DNA of 64,000 nucleotides. Source: Peiella sedimenti (lineage in GTDB: Bacteria; Pseudomonadota; Alphaproteobacteria; Caulobacterales; Caulobacteraceae). Every line of letters begins with the position of its first letter. Within the stretch, counting starts at the first letter, position 1. The DNA is taken from positions 323,901 to 387,900 of the forward strand of contig NZ_JAUKTR010000002.1 in assembly GCF_030504955.1 (NCBI RefSeq), in the 5' to 3' direction. Below, piece after piece: positions 27,461 through 39,417 of the stretch. A program made the position numbers and the translations under genes. The notes under the pieces were generated by a model. It did not search any database. It saw nothing but the letters and a program-made list of their open reading frames with translations, and was not told where the DNA came from.

Positions 27461-27516
27461 CCTTTTCCCTTCTCCCCTTGTGGAAGAAGGTGGCGCGCAA
27501 GCGCCGGATGAGGGGG
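27461..27516. repeat. Extragenic palindromic-type repeat
   Basis: A segment of the form CCTTTTCCCTTCTCCCCTTG, then AGAAGGTGGCGCGCAAGCGCC and GGATGAGGGGG. The GGCGC-GCAA-GCGCC part is a hairpin (27492-27505). From memory, very similar segments recur between genes in many high-GC proteobacteria. Only one copy is visible here, so repeat status rests on that recollection. Confidence 0.5.
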
Positions 27517-27594
27517 TTCCTTCCCTCCCGCTGCTTCGGCCCGCATTCGAGAACCGCCTTCTCCGCTGAATGGAGACGGGCTAGTCAAAGGCCC

Positions 27595-28821
27595 ATGACC
27601 CAAGGCCCCCTCTCCGGCGTCAAAGTCCTCGACCTCAGCCGCGTCCTCGCCGGGCCCTGGGCGACCCAGCTCCTGGCCGACCTCGGCGCCGAGGTCATCA
27701 AGATCGAGAGGCCGGGCGCGGGCGACGACACCCGCGCCTGGGGCCCGCCCTTCACAACCACCACGACCGGCGCGCGCGGCGACGCGGCCTACTTCCTCTG
27801 CGCCAACCGCAACAAGCGTTCGGTCACGGTCGACATGGCCCAACCCGACGGCGCCGCCCTGATCCGCCGCCTGGCCGAACGGGCCGACGTGCTGGTGGAG
27901 AACTTCAAGGTCGGCGGCTTGAAGAAGTACGGGCTCGACTACGCCAGCCTCAGCGCCGCCAACCCCCGGCTGGTCTATTGCTCCATCACCGGCTTCGGTC
28001 AGGACGGCCCCTACGCCCCGCGTGCGGGCTACGACTACATGATCCAGGCCATGGGCGGGCTGATGTCTATCACCGGCCAGCCGGACGGCGCGCCGGGCGC
28101 AGAGCCCATGAAGGTGGGGGTGGCTGTGGCCGACCTCTTCACCGGTCTCTATGCGTCGAACGGCATTCTCGCCGCCCTGCTGCACGCCCGCGCCACCGGC
28201 CAGGGCCAGCACATCGACCTGGCCCTGTTCGACGTCCAGGCGGCCATGCTGGCCAACCAGGCCACCAACTGGTTCGCGTCCGGCAAGGCGCCCCGGCGCA
28301 TGGGCAACGCCCACCCGAACCTCGCCCCCTACCAGCCCTTCGCCACCCAGGACGGGGCGGTGGTCGTGGCCGTGGGCAATGACGGCCAGTTCCAGGCCCT
28401 GTGCCGGGCTCTGGACGCGCCCGGCCTCGCGGATGATCCGCGCTTTCCCACCAACGCCCTGCGCGTCGAGCACCGGGGCGAGATGGTACAGGCCCTGGCC
28501 CCCCTCTTCGCCGCCCGCAGCACGGCCGACTGGCTGGCGCGGCTTGAGGCGGCGGGCGTGCCTTGCGGCCCCATCAACACCGTCGATCAGGTCTTCGCCG
28601 AGCCTCAAGCCCTCCATCGCGGCCTGACGGTGGAGCAGACGCGGGCCGACCTGGCCGGGACCGTCCGCACTCCCGCCAATCCGATCCGCCTGTCGCAGAC
28701 CCCCGCCGCCTACGATCGCCCGCCGCCGGCCCTCGGCGCCGATACGGATCAGGTGCTGGCCGAGAGCCTGGGCTTGACCCCGGACGACCTGAACGCCCTG
28801 CGCCACAAGGGCGTGATCTAG
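27595..28821 (+). CDS. CaiB/BaiF (class III) CoA-transferase, probably glutarate-type
   Basis: Transfers CoA between acyl-CoA and a carboxylic acid. The 408-residue protein has the family N-terminus VLDLSRVLAGPWATQLLADL, AEVIKIERP and the catalytic Asp (Asp180 in VAVADLFTGLY). Start ATG 27595. Its closeness to gcdH suggests a succinyl-CoA:glutarate CoA-transferase that feeds glutaryl-CoA dehydrogenase, as with human SUGCT; substrate is inference. Its last four bases overlap the end of the convergent DUF2007 gene (CTAG shared). Confidence 0.88.
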   Translation: MTQGPLSGVKVLDLSRVLAGPWATQLLADLGAEVIKIERPGAGDDTRAWGPPFTTTTTGARGDAAYFLCANRNKRSVTVDMAQPDGAALIRRLAERADVLVENFKVGGLKKYGLDYASLSAANPRLVYCSITGFGQDGPYAPRAGYDYMIQAMGGLMSITGQPDGAPGAEPMKVGVAVADLFTGLYASNGILAALLHARATGQGQHIDLALFDVQAAMLANQATNWFASGKAPRRMGNAHPNLAPYQPFATQDGAVVVAVGNDGQFQALCRALDAPGLADDPRFPTNALRVEHRGEMVQALAPLFAARSTADWLARLEAAGVPCGPINTVDQVFAEPQALHRGLTVEQTRADLAGTVRTPANPIRLSQTPAAYDRPPPALGADTDQVLAESLGLTPDDLNALRHKGVI

Positions 28822-29252
28822 GCCAGCAGGTTCGCGGCGAAGATCAGCAGGAACCCCACGCTCGCCAGGGCCACCAGGGCCAGGCCGACGATCCGCACCA
28901 GGGACATGCGCCCCTTGCCGCCGGACACCCCCAGGGCCAGCTCAGGCGCCATGGTCACGGCGGCCAGGGTGGCCACGGCCAGCCCAGGCCCGCCCTCGCG
29001 CCGGGGCAGATCGTCGCCCTCCGCCAGCGCCAGTTCGCCCCGCTGGGCCCGGGCCAACAGCTCGCGGGCGGCGTCGGCCTGGCTGGCCGGCGCCATCAGC
29101 CGCGTCCCGCCGAGGGCCCGCTGCATCAGGGGATCGATGGTGGCGAGGCCCGTGTCGGCGACCACCGCCTCAATGCCGTGGCTGTCCAGCAGGGCGCGCG
29201 CCAGCTCGGCCTCATAGACCTCGTGAAATCGCTCGATCAGGACCAGGGCCAT
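28818..29252 (-). CDS. DUF2007-type protein with C-terminal membrane helix
   Basis: A 144-residue protein. The N-terminal 70 residues (LIERFHEVYEAELARALLDS..GIEAVVAD) form a DUF2007 domain, a small alpha/beta fold proposed to be a signalling module related to PII. The C-terminus has a membrane helix (IVGLALVALASVGFLLIFAA). Function unknown. Starts at ATG 29252. It is convergent with the CoA-transferase gene. Confidence 0.8.
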   Translation of the reverse strand: MALVLIERFHEVYEAELARALLDSHGIEAVVADTGLATIDPLMQRALGGTRLMAPASQADAARELLARAQRGELALAEGDDLPRREGGPGLAVATLAAVTMAPELALGVSGGKGRMSLVRIVGLALVALASVGFLLIFAANLLA

Positions 29253-29464
29253 GCGCCCATGGCCTCACGCAAGGGCGTCGTCGTCAAGCGGCTTGAACGC
29301 ACGGACGGCCGCGGCTTGTCCACGCTCCCTCCCGGGTCCGGTACACTCGCGGGTCGGGGTCTTTCGCTTCGTCGATTATCTGGACGCTTCGGACGCTTCG
29401 GACGGTATTTTTGCAGTCCGGGCCGTCCGCATCCTGTCCGCCCCCATCGTCAGATGGGGCCGGT

Positions 29465-31899
<2,435 letters not shown>

Positions 31900-31903
31900 G
31901 GGC

Positions 31904-32329
31904 GTGGGTTTCGCCCTTCATCCCGATTTCGAGGGCACGTCGCATCTGATCGGCGAGCTTGAGCTGTGTCACGTGCGCCTGCACGACGACGCGCGTTTTC
32001 CCTGGCTGATCCTGATCCCGCGTCGCTACGGCGCGCGCGACCTGGTCGACCTGTTGCCCGGGGATCAGGCGCGGCTGATGCAGGAGATCGCCGTGGCGTC
32101 CGAAGCCGTCCGGGCGGTCGGGACCGATCGGGGGCCGGTCGAGAAGCTGAACGTGGCCGCGCTGGGCACCGTGACGCCCCAGCTGCATGTCCATGTGATT
32201 GGCCGGCGTTCTGACGACGCCGCCTGGCCGAGGCCTGTCTGGGGCGTGGGTCAGGCCGAGCCCTGGAGGGACCGCGCGGCGGATGCGGTGGAGCGCTTCA
32301 GGGCCGCGCTCGGCCTCACTGCCGGCTGA
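31904..32329 (+). CDS. HIT-domain protein with Gln in place of the first triad His
   Basis: A 141-residue HIT-superfamily protein, probably a nucleotide hydrolase or transferase. The histidine-triad region reads VTPQLHVHVIGRR, so the usual HxHxH is QxHxH; the two remaining His include the expected nucleophile. FPWLILIPRR is the family N-terminal strand. Start is GTG 31904 (no ATG fits). It is tightly spaced behind the VOC gene. This His-to-Gln form seems typical of an alphaproteobacterial subgroup, from memory. Confidence 0.85.
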   Translation: MGFALHPDFEGTSHLIGELELCHVRLHDDARFPWLILIPRRYGARDLVDLLPGDQARLMQEIAVASEAVRAVGTDRGPVEKLNVAALGTVTPQLHVHVIGRRSDDAAWPRPVWGVGQAEPWRDRAADAVERFRAALGLTAG

Positions 32330-32909
32330 GGGTCACGGTCCGCTCGCCGTCCAGAAGACCGCGCCAGCCGCCCTGCCCGTCGGGCGTGAAGCTGAGGCGG
32401 CGTGTTCCCAGGGCCAGAACCGCGCCGCCGTCCCGGCGCACCACCGCGCCCAGGGCCTGCACCGCCAGGGGCGAGCCCTCCGGCGCCGCCAGGTCCCGCC
32501 AACCGCCGCTCATCGGCAGATCGCCGCCCGGATCGGTCAGGACCACCTCGAACAGGGCCTCGCCGTTCTCGCCCCGTACGCTCCACAGCCCGTCCAACGG
32601 ACCCATCAGCGCCTGGCCCGCAGCGAAGGCGGTGGCCACGCCATTCTGGAAGGCCTGTTCGAAGGCCGTGGCCGGCCCCTCATAGGCGCCGTCGTAGCGC
32701 TCCAGCCGTACCGGCGTCGCCGGCGGCCGCCCTGGCAGGAAGGGCGGTTGACCGCCTGGATCCAACTCCACCTCGAAAGGGCGCACGCGGGGCGGTTGAT
32801 ACAGCTGCTCCGGCGGCGTATCGGCCGGCGCGCCCGCCGCCTCATCTGAGGGCGGCGCCGCAGGTTGAGTTTGGGCCGCAAGGGCCAGGCTGAAGATAAG
32901 CGCGATCAA
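32316..32909 (-). CDS. Secreted protein of unknown function
   Basis: About 197 residues with an N-terminal signal peptide (MIALIFSLALAAQ), a Pro-rich linker (residues about 15-55) and a C-terminal domain with GPLDGLWSVRGENGEALFEVVL, suggesting a beta-rich fold. The start is TTG 32909, chosen because GGAG lies seven bases upstream and it opens a signal peptide. The longer frame to 33155 would overlap the sdhC promoter and looks non-coding. It is convergent with the HIT gene, overlapping by 14 bases. I do not recognise the family. Confidence 0.65.
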   Translation of the reverse strand: MIALIFSLALAAQTQPAAPPSDEAAGAPADTPPEQLYQPPRVRPFEVELDPGGQPPFLPGRPPATPVRLERYDGAYEGPATAFEQAFQNGVATAFAAGQALMGPLDGLWSVRGENGEALFEVVLTDPGGDLPMSGGWRDLAAPEGSPLAVQALGAVVRRDGGAVLALGTRRLSFTPDGQGGWRGLLDGERTVTLSRQ

Positions 32910-33111
32910 TCCAATCTCCGCCGTGATGCGTAGCAGCGGCTGAACCCATGCAAGCCCACGCCGCTCTCCTTCGCAAGACGCCCGCGACGATCCGGTTCCC
33001 TTCCGTTGACAGGGCGGGCGCCGGGTTCCAAAAGCAGGGCCGACCGGTGGCGGCGATTTTCCGATGAGCCGCCCGGGGCTTGCCAAAGGCTTAGAGGACG
33101 ACATCCGCTCC

Positions 33112-33585
33112 ATGGCCACACCTGAGACCGCCAGACCGGCCGCCGACCCCACCAACGAACCGCGCGACGATCAAACCGGCCGCTTCCGGGCGCCGCATCC
33201 CCGGCCTCTGTCCCCGCACCTGCAGGTCTGGCGCTGGCACGTGACCATGGCGGCCTCGATCCTGCACCGCATGTCGGGGATCGGGCTCTACATCGGCGCG
33301 ATCCTGGTCACGGCCTGGCTGCTCAGCCTGGCGGCGGGGCCGGAGGCCTATGAGCGGTTCGCGGCCTTCGGCGGCTCGTGGCTCGGCCTGTTGCTCTGGT
33401 TCGCCTTCTCTGCGGCCGGTTTCTATCATCTGGCCTCGGGGCTTCGGCACCTGGTCTGGGACACGGGCCGCAGCCTCGATGTGCCGTCGGCCAACGCCTG
33501 GGCCTGGGGCACGATCGTCTTCGCCGCCGTCGCCACCGTGGCCTTCTGGGCCCTGCTGTTCGCCCAGGGGAGGATTTCGCTGTGA
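33112..33585 (+). CDS. sdhC: Succinate dehydrogenase cytochrome b556 subunit SdhC
   Basis: Membrane anchor of complex II. The 157-residue protein has a hydrophilic Pro-rich N-terminus of about 35 residues, then RPLSPHLQVWRWHVTMAASILHRMSG, three membrane helices, and the haem-ligand region GLRHLVWD. ATG 33112 is preferred over ATG 33064 because the upstream residues are not SdhC-like. First gene of sdhCDAB. Confidence 0.93.
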   Translation: MATPETARPAADPTNEPRDDQTGRFRAPHPRPLSPHLQVWRWHVTMAASILHRMSGIGLYIGAILVTAWLLSLAAGPEAYERFAAFGGSWLGLLLWFAFSAAGFYHLASGLRHLVWDTGRSLDVPSANAWAWGTIVFAAVATVAFWALLFAQGRISL

Positions 33586-33983
33586 GCCGTATCGACGCCG
33601 CGCGCGTGCGGGTGCCCAAGGCCGCCGGCCACGGCGCCGGGACCTGGATCAAGGAGCGGGTCGAGGCCATCGCCCTGATCCCGCTGTCCCTGTGGGCCTT
33701 CTGGGCCGCCGCCCACCTGGCCGGCGCCGGCTACCAGGCCATGGTGGAGTGGCTGCGCCAGCCGCTCAACGCCGTCCTTCTGGCCCTGTTCGTGTTGATC
33801 AGCGTTGATCACATGCGCCTGGGCCTGCGCGTCGTGGTCGAGGATTACATCCATCGGCCGGGGAACAAGGCGGCGCTGCTGCTGCTCAATCTGTTCGTCT
33901 GCGGGCTGATCGGGGCGTTGGCCCTGTTCGCCATCCTCAAGGTCGCCCTGAGCGGCCCCGCCAACACCCTGTTCGGAGCCTAG
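33582..33983 (+). CDS. sdhD: Succinate dehydrogenase membrane anchor SdhD
   Basis: Second membrane anchor of complex II, 133 residues, three helices, with [18 protein letters not shown] containing the conserved haem/quinone-site region. The GTG start at 33582 overlaps the sdhC stop (GTGA). A longer frame to 33378 is out-of-frame shadow of sdhC. Seven bases separate it from sdhA. Confidence 0.92.
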   Translation: MSRIDAARVRVPKAAGHGAGTWIKERVEAIALIPLSLWAFWAAAHLAGAGYQAMVEWLRQPLNAVLLALFVLISVDHMRLGLRVVVEDYIHRPGNKAALLLLNLFVCGLIGALALFAILKVALSGPANTLFGA

Positions 33984-33990
33984 AGAACCC

Positions 33991-35775
33991 ATGGCCGCCT
34001 ATGCCTTCGTCGATCACGCCTATGACGTGGTGGTGGTCGGCGCCGGGGGCTCGGGCCTCCGCGCCGCGCTCGGCTGCGCCCAGGCCGGACTGAAGACCGC
34101 CTGCGTCACCAAGGTCTTTCCCACCCGCAGCCATACCGTGGCGGCTCAGGGCGGCATCTCGGCCGCGCTCGGCAACATGGGCGAGGACGACTGGCGCTGG
34201 CACATGTTCGACACCGTCAAGGGCTCGGACTGGCTGGGCGACCAGGACGCCATCGAATACCTGTGCCGCGAGGCGCCTAAGGCCGTCTATGAGCTGGAGC
34301 ACTGGGGCGTGCCCTTCAGCCGCACGGATGACGGCAAGATCTATCAGCGCGCCTTTGGCGGCATGACGCGCAACTTCGGCGAGGGCCCGGTGCAGCGCAC
34401 CTGCGCCGCCGCCGACCGGACCGGCCACGCCATCCTGCACACCCTCTACGGCCAGTCGGTGCGCCGCCAGGTGGAGTTCTTCATCGAGTACTTCGCGCTG
34501 GACCTGATCATGGACGGCGGCGAGTGCCGCGGCGTCACCGCCTGGAAGCTGGACGACGGCACCCTGCACCGCTTCCGCGCCAAGCTGGTGATCCTGGCCA
34601 CCGGCGGCTACGGCCGCGCCTACTTCTCGGCGACATCAGCCCACACCTGCACCGGCGACGGCAACGCCATGGTGCTGCGCGCGGGCCTGCCGCTCCAGGA
34701 CATGGAGTTCGTCCAGTTCCACCCCACCGGCATCTACGGCGCCGGGTGCCTGATCACCGAGGGGGTGCGCGGCGAGGGCGGCTATCTGACCAACTCGGAA
34801 GGCGAGCGCTTCATGGAGCGCTATGCGCCCACCGTGAAGGACCTTGCCCCGCGCGACATGGTTTCGCGCTCCATGACCATCGAGATCCGCGAAGGGCGCG
34901 GCGTGGGCCCCAACAAGGACCACATCTACCTGCACCTGGATCACCTGGACCCGGCGGTCATCCACGAGCGCCTGCCCGGCATCAGCGAGAGCGCCAAAAT
35001 CTTCGCCGGCGTCGACGTGACCAAGGAGCCGATCCCCGTCCTGCCGACCGTCCACTACAATATGGGCGGCATCCCCACGAACTATCGCGGCGAGGTGCTG
35101 ACCAAGGCCGGCGGCGATCACAGCCAGGTGGTGCCGGGCCTGATGGCCGTGGGCGAGGCCGCCTGCGTCAGCGTTCACGGCGCGAACCGCCTGGGCTCCA
35201 ATAGCCTGATCGACCTGGTGGTCTTCGGCCGGGCGGCGGGCCTGCGCGCCGCCGAGGTGGTGCAGCCTGGCGCCGTGCCGGACGCGACCCCCGCCCATAC
35301 CGAGGCGCACCTGGACCGCTTCGACCGCTTCCGCAACGCCTCGGGCGGCACGCCCACGGCGGCCCTGCGCCTCAAGATGCAGAAGGCCATGCAGGAGGAC
35401 GCCGCCGTGTTCCGCGACGGGCCGTCCCTGCAGTCGGGCGTCGACCGGCTAGCCGCCATCTGGGACGAGAGCCGCGACATCGGCGTGACCGACCGGGGCA
35501 TGATCTGGAACACCGACCTGGTCGAGACCCTGGAGTACGACAACCTGCTGGGCCAGGCGATCGTCACCGTGAACGGCGCCCTCAACCGCACGGAAAGCCG
35601 GGGCGCCCACGCGCGCGAGGACTTCCCCGATCGCAACGACGCCGAGTGGATGAAGCACACCCTGACCTGGCTTGACCTACAATCGGGCCGTCCGGTCATC
35701 GACTACCGGCCGGTGCACAACTTCACTCTGACCGACGCGGTCAGCTACATCGAACCGCGCGCGCGGAAGTACTGA
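33991..35775 (+). CDS. sdhA: Succinate dehydrogenase flavoprotein subunit SdhA
   Basis: Catalytic subunit of complex II, oxidising succinate to fumarate. The 594-residue protein shows the FAD-binding [15 protein letters not shown], the His that covalently binds FAD in [11 protein letters not shown], the active-site Arg region [13 protein letters not shown], and [18 protein letters not shown]. Length is normal. It begins at ATG 33991 and is one base from sdhB. Confidence 0.97.
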   Translation: MAAYAFVDHAYDVVVVGAGGSGLRAALGCAQAGLKTACVTKVFPTRSHTVAAQGGISAALGNMGEDDWRWHMFDTVKGSDWLGDQDAIEYLCREAPKAVYELEHWGVPFSRTDDGKIYQRAFGGMTRNFGEGPVQRTCAAADRTGHAILHTLYGQSVRRQVEFFIEYFALDLIMDGGECRGVTAWKLDDGTLHRFRAKLVILATGGYGRAYFSATSAHTCTGDGNAMVLRAGLPLQDMEFVQFHPTGIYGAGCLITEGVRGEGGYLTNSEGERFMERYAPTVKDLAPRDMVSRSMTIEIREGRGVGPNKDHIYLHLDHLDPAVIHERLPGISESAKIFAGVDVTKEPIPVLPTVHYNMGGIPTNYRGEVLTKAGGDHSQVVPGLMAVGEAACVSVHGANRLGSNSLIDLVVFGRAAGLRAAEVVQPGAVPDATPAHTEAHLDRFDRFRNASGGTPTAALRLKMQKAMQEDAAVFRDGPSLQSGVDRLAAIWDESRDIGVTDRGMIWNTDLVETLEYDNLLGQAIVTVNGALNRTESRGAHAREDFPDRNDAEWMKHTLTWLDLQSGRPVIDYRPVHNFTLTDAVSYIEPRARKY

Positions 35776-35776
35776 G

Positions 35777-36559
35777 ATGGTTCAGCTCACTCTCCCCAAG
35801 GGCTCTCGCCCCACTCAAGGCAAGCGCTGGAAGGCGCCCGAGGGCGCCAAGGACGTGCGCGAGTTCAAGGTCTATCGCTACGATCCGGAGAACCCCGGCA
35901 ATCCGCGCTGGGACGTCTATGAGGTGCCGGCGGGCGATCACGGGCCGATGGTTCTGGACGCCCTGATCCACATCAAGAACGAGATCGACCCCACCCTGAC
36001 CTTCCGCCGCTCGTGCCGCGAAGGCATCTGCGGCAGCTGCGCCATGAACATCGACGGGCGCAACACCCTCGCCTGCACCAAGGGCTGCGACGAGCTGTCG
36101 GGCGACAAGGCGACCATCGCGCCCCTGCCGCACATGCCGGTGGTCAAGGATCTGGTGCCGGACCTGACCCTGTTCTACGCCCAATACGCCTCGATCATGC
36201 CCTATCTGAAGGTCGAGACGCCCGACCCGGAAAAGGAGCGGCTGCAGAGCCCCGAGGACCGCGCCAAGCTGGACGGCCTTTATGAGTGCATCCTGTGCGC
36301 GTGCTGCTCGACCAGCTGCCCCAGCTACTGGTGGAACCAGGAGAAATACCTGGGGCCGGCGGCCCTGCTCCAGGCCTATCGCTGGCTGGCCGACACGCGC
36401 GATGAGGCCACGGAGGAGCGGCTGGACGACTTGGAGGACCCCTTCAAGCTCTACCGCTGCCACACCATCATGAACTGCGCCCAGGTCTGCCCCAAGGGGC
36501 TGAATCCGGCCAAGGCCATCGCCGAAACCAAGAAGATGTTGGCCGAGCGGGAGCTCTAA
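35777..36559 (+). CDS. sdhB: Succinate dehydrogenase iron-sulfur subunit SdhB
   Basis: Electron-transfer subunit of complex II, 260 residues. Three clusters are visible: [2Fe-2S] [21 protein letters not shown], here read in parts as CREGICGSC and the later Cys; [4Fe-4S] [13 protein letters not shown]; and [3Fe-4S] [17 protein letters not shown]. The cluster Cys are all present. Starts ATG 35777, almost touching the sdhA stop. Confidence 0.97.
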   Translation: MVQLTLPKGSRPTQGKRWKAPEGAKDVREFKVYRYDPENPGNPRWDVYEVPAGDHGPMVLDALIHIKNEIDPTLTFRRSCREGICGSCAMNIDGRNTLACTKGCDELSGDKATIAPLPHMPVVKDLVPDLTLFYAQYASIMPYLKVETPDPEKERLQSPEDRAKLDGLYECILCACCSTSCPSYWWNQEKYLGPAALLQAYRWLADTRDEATEERLDDLEDPFKLYRCHTIMNCAQVCPKGLNPAKAIAETKKMLAEREL

Positions 36560-36883
<324 letters not shown>

Positions 36884-36889
36884 GGCGTC

Positions 36890-37687
36890 GTGGCCGCCGA
36901 TCCCGCCCTCGTCGATCTGGTCGGGCGGCTGATCGCGGAGAAGGCGGCGGACGGCCGCGTCCCCGTCATCGGCATCGTCGGGGCGCAAGGCTCGGGCAAG
37001 ACCACCCTGGCTCGCGCGGCGGCGGAGGCCTTCGGCGCGGCGCAAATCTCCATCGACGATGTCTATCTGACGCGGGCTCAGCGCGAGGTCATGGCGGCGC
37101 TGGTGCATCCGCTGTTCGTGACGCGCGGACCGCCGGGAACGCACGATCTGAACCTGCTGCGGTCACTCATTGATCAACTGTCCGCGGCGGGTCCCGATCA
37201 GGTCACGCGCCTGCCGGATTTCGACAAGCGCGGCGACGACCGCCTCCCGCTCGAGCGGTGGCGGCCCTTCACCGGCCGGCCCTCGGCCGTGCTGATCGAC
37301 GCCTGGTGCCTGGGCGCGGTCGCCGAGGACGAGGCGGCGCTGGCTCAGCCGATCAATGCGCTGGAGCTGTCCGGGGACCCCGATGGCCGCTGGCGGCGTG
37401 CGGTGAACGGCTTTGTGGCGGGGCCGTACGCCACTTTCGCCGAACAGCTGGACGCGCTCATCTTCCTGCGCGCGCCCGGCTTTGATGTGGTGCACCGCTG
37501 GCGCTGCCAACAGGAGGCCGATCTGCTGGGGGTGGCGCCGGAGGATCTGCCTGAGCAGGAGCGCGAGCGGCTCGGCGGCTTCATCCAGTATTTCGAGCGC
37601 ATCACCCGGCGCATGCTGGCGGGCGAGGTCAGGGCCGATGTGACGATTCAAATGGACGCGGACCGCCGCGTGCTAGGCATCGCCTAG
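36890..37687 (+). CDS. P-loop kinase of the D-glycerate 3-kinase-like family
   Basis: A 265-residue protein with Walker A GIVGAQGSGKTTLARAAA at about residues 28-45, SIDDVYLTRAQRE and TRGPPGTHDLNLL, a set typical of the plant/yeast GLYK-type glycerate kinase and uncharacterised relatives (phosphoribulokinase/uridine-kinase-like fold). GTG start at 36890, seven bases after the ferredoxin. The substrate is not proven. Confidence 0.8.
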   Translation: MAADPALVDLVGRLIAEKAADGRVPVIGIVGAQGSGKTTLARAAAEAFGAAQISIDDVYLTRAQREVMAALVHPLFVTRGPPGTHDLNLLRSLIDQLSAAGPDQVTRLPDFDKRGDDRLPLERWRPFTGRPSAVLIDAWCLGAVAEDEAALAQPINALELSGDPDGRWRRAVNGFVAGPYATFAEQLDALIFLRAPGFDVVHRWRCQQEADLLGVAPEDLPEQERERLGGFIQYFERITRRMLAGEVRADVTIQMDADRRVLGIA

Positions 37688-38460
37688 AGCGCCATGACGG
37701 CCTTCCAAGCCACATAGGCCGCCGCCAGAAGAATGAGGCCGGCGAACAGGACCCGGCCCGTCCGCGCCTTTTCCCCCAGCGCCTGGGCGACCGGTTGGCC
37801 AGCGAGGGCGCCGAGGATTCCGCCGGCGGTCATGGCGACCACGATGCGCCAATTGATAAGGCCCGAGGCGGCGTAGTTCAGCGAGGTCACCGCGCCGAAG
37901 GTCGCCACACTGACCAGGGAGGCGGCCTGGGCCAAGGGCAGGGTCAGGCCCGCGCTGCGCATGAGCCCTGGCACGATCAGGAAGCCGCCCCCGATGCCGA
38001 AGAAGCCCGAGGCTGCGCCCACCGCCGTCCCCATGCCGGCGACCGCGGGGCCGTTGGCGCGCGACAGGCTTGCCTCGGCGCTGCCCTGAGGGGCGTTCGG
38101 CCGAAGCATGGCCAGGCCCACCGCCGCCATGGCCAGGGCGAAGAAGAGCAGCAGCTGATGCCCATCAATGCTCTTGGCCACGGTTGATCCGGCCAGGGCG
38201 CCCAGGGCGCCGAAGGCCGCGAACAGTCCGGCGATGCGCCAGCGCACCCGCCCTTTAGCGGCATGCCCGACCAGCGCCGTGGCGGCGTTGAGCGCCACGC
38301 CCGCCGCCGAGGCCCCGATGGCCACGTGCGGCTCGCGCACCCCCACCATGTAAAGCAGCAGCGGCACGGCCAGGACCGAACCCCCGCCCCCGAACAGGGT
38401 GAGCAGAAAGGCGACGATGCCGCCAGTCAGCAGGGTCAGTCCGACCTGAAGAAGGCTCAT
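37684..38460 (-). CDS. TauE/SafE-family sulfite/sulfide-type exporter
   Basis: A 258-residue polytopic membrane protein with two homologous halves, LLTGGIVAFLLTLFGGGGSVLAVPLLLY and ASGFFGIGGGFLIVPGL, the classic TauE/SafE (DUF81) pattern. Such proteins move sulfite, sulfoacetate or other sulfur anions. Start ATG 38460 overlaps the stop of the rhodanese gene. It is the last gene of a leftward ArsR-rhodanese-TauE operon opposite a persulfide dioxygenase, so thiosulfate/sulfite export is the likely role. Confidence 0.88.
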   Translation of the reverse strand: MSLLQVGLTLLTGGIVAFLLTLFGGGGSVLAVPLLLYMVGVREPHVAIGASAAGVALNAATALVGHAAKGRVRWRIAGLFAAFGALGALAGSTVAKSIDGHQLLLFFALAMAAVGLAMLRPNAPQGSAEASLSRANGPAVAGMGTAVGAASGFFGIGGGFLIVPGLMRSAGLTLPLAQAASLVSVATFGAVTSLNYAASGLINWRIVVAMTAGGILGALAGQPVAQALGEKARTGRVLFAGLILLAAAYVAWKAVMAL

Positions 38461-38999
38461 CCGCGCACGGCCCTGAAGGCGCGGTTCCAGGGCGCCAGGG
38501 TCAGCAGCCGGGCCATGCCGCAGAAGCCCGTCAGCCCCGCGGTGAACAGACCCGCCCCGACGAAGGCGCTGAGACCCCAGAAGCCGGGATGCACCAGCCA
38601 GCCGAGAACCGCGCCCAGCAGGACCAGCCCTCCGGCGGCGATCTGCACCTGACGCATCAGCTCCATCGGGGCCTTGCGGTCGGCCTCGACCGGCAGACCG
38701 GCGGCCTTCCAGCCGTTCAGCCCGCCCTCCAGCACGAAGGCCTGTCCCTCGACCCGCGCGGCCAAACGCGCGCAGTTGGCCTGGGTGCGGGCGCCGGAGC
38801 GGCACATGAATATGACGTCTTCACCGCTTGAGATCTGCAGGTGCGCCTCTTCGAAGATGGAGAGGGGGGCGAGGACGGCGCCGGCGATGTGTTCGCGGGC
38901 GTGCTCGTCCGGTTCGCGGACATCGACCAGGCGAGCCTGGCCGGAGGCGATGCGGCGCGCCGCATCGGCAGGTGTGACGGCGGTGAGCACGGCGGTCAT
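38457..38999 (-). CDS. Rhodanese-like protein with C-terminal membrane domain (YgaP-like)
   Basis: A 180-residue fusion. The N-terminal rhodanese domain (about 5-108) has the active-site loop CRSGAR with the persulfide-forming Cys, and the C-terminal DUF2892-type domain has two membrane helices (about 117-160), as in E. coli YgaP. It should carry sulfane sulfur at the inner membrane. It overlaps the regulator gene upstream and the exporter gene downstream by four bases each. Confidence 0.92.
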   Translation of the reverse strand: MTAVLTAVTPADAARRIASGQARLVDVREPDEHAREHIAGAVLAPLSIFEEAHLQISSGEDVIFMCRSGARTQANCARLAARVEGQAFVLEGGLNGWKAAGLPVEADRKAPMELMRQVQIAAGGLVLLGAVLGWLVHPGFWGLSAFVGAGLFTAGLTGFCGMARLLTLAPWNRAFRAVRG

Positions 39000-39337
39000 G
39001 GCTGCTGGTTTTCCTTTTCCGCGCAGAAGATCTCAGCCAGCAGGCCGACGACCCTCAGCGCCGCGGTGTCGGCGATGCTGTAGTGGATGACGACGCCCTC
39101 CCGTCGCGCCCGGACCAGTCCCTGCTCACGCAGGCGCGCCAGGTGCTGGGACAGGGCCGATTGCGACAGGCCCGTTACGGGCATCAGGGCGCCCGCCGGC
39201 GTCTCTCCCCCGGCCAGGGCGCAAAGGATCAGCAGCCTGCCGTCATGGCTCAAGGCCTTGAGCAGCTCCGCCGCCTCTGCGGCCTTGCCGCGAAAGGCGT
39301 CGGGGTCCATCGGTGGTGGAGAAATCGACTTGGACAT
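38996..39337 (-). CDS. ArsR-family regulator with two Cys (BigR/SqrR-like persulfide sensor)
   Basis: A 113-residue winged-helix repressor: recognition helix region TGLSQSALSQHLARLREQGLV and wing REGVVIHYSI. Cys39 (LILCAL) and Cys105 (EIFCAEK) are 66 residues apart, the same spacing as the redox pair that forms a tetrasulfide in SqrR/BigR. It therefore probably represses this module until persulfide appears. It is divergent from the persulfide dioxygenase, with palindromic AT-rich DNA in between. Confidence 0.87.
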   Translation of the reverse strand: MSKSISPPPMDPDAFRGKAAEAAELLKALSHDGRLLILCALAGGETPAGALMPVTGLSQSALSQHLARLREQGLVRARREGVVIHYSIADTAALRVVGLLAEIFCAEKENQQP

Positions 39338-39344
39338 GACGCCT

Positions 39345-39383
39345 ATATATTCGCCCTTGCTAAATAAGCAATAACTAATATAT
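39345..39383. promoter_or_regulatory. Operator-like palindrome between regulator and persulfide dioxygenase
   Basis: TTGCT-AAATA-AGCAA (39357-39371) is a perfect 5-bp inverted repeat around a five-base spacer, bracketed by ATATAT at 39345-39350 and 39378-39383. This is one of the AT-richest spots of the window and lies in the divergent gap, where the ArsR-type repressor would be expected to bind. The protein-DNA pairing is inferred. Confidence 0.6.
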
Positions 39384-39417
39384 GAGCAGCCTCATCAGCC
39401 CTTTGGGAGACACTCCA

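Noticed and set aside
32910..33155. Upstream extension of the secreted protein at 32316-32909
   Set aside because: Would run into the sdhC start region and lacks a signal peptide at its N-terminus; the TTG start with GGAG fits better.
37170..37177. TTGATCAA inside the glycerate-kinase-like gene
   Set aside because: Lacks the four-base spacer of an FNR site and lies in coding sequence.
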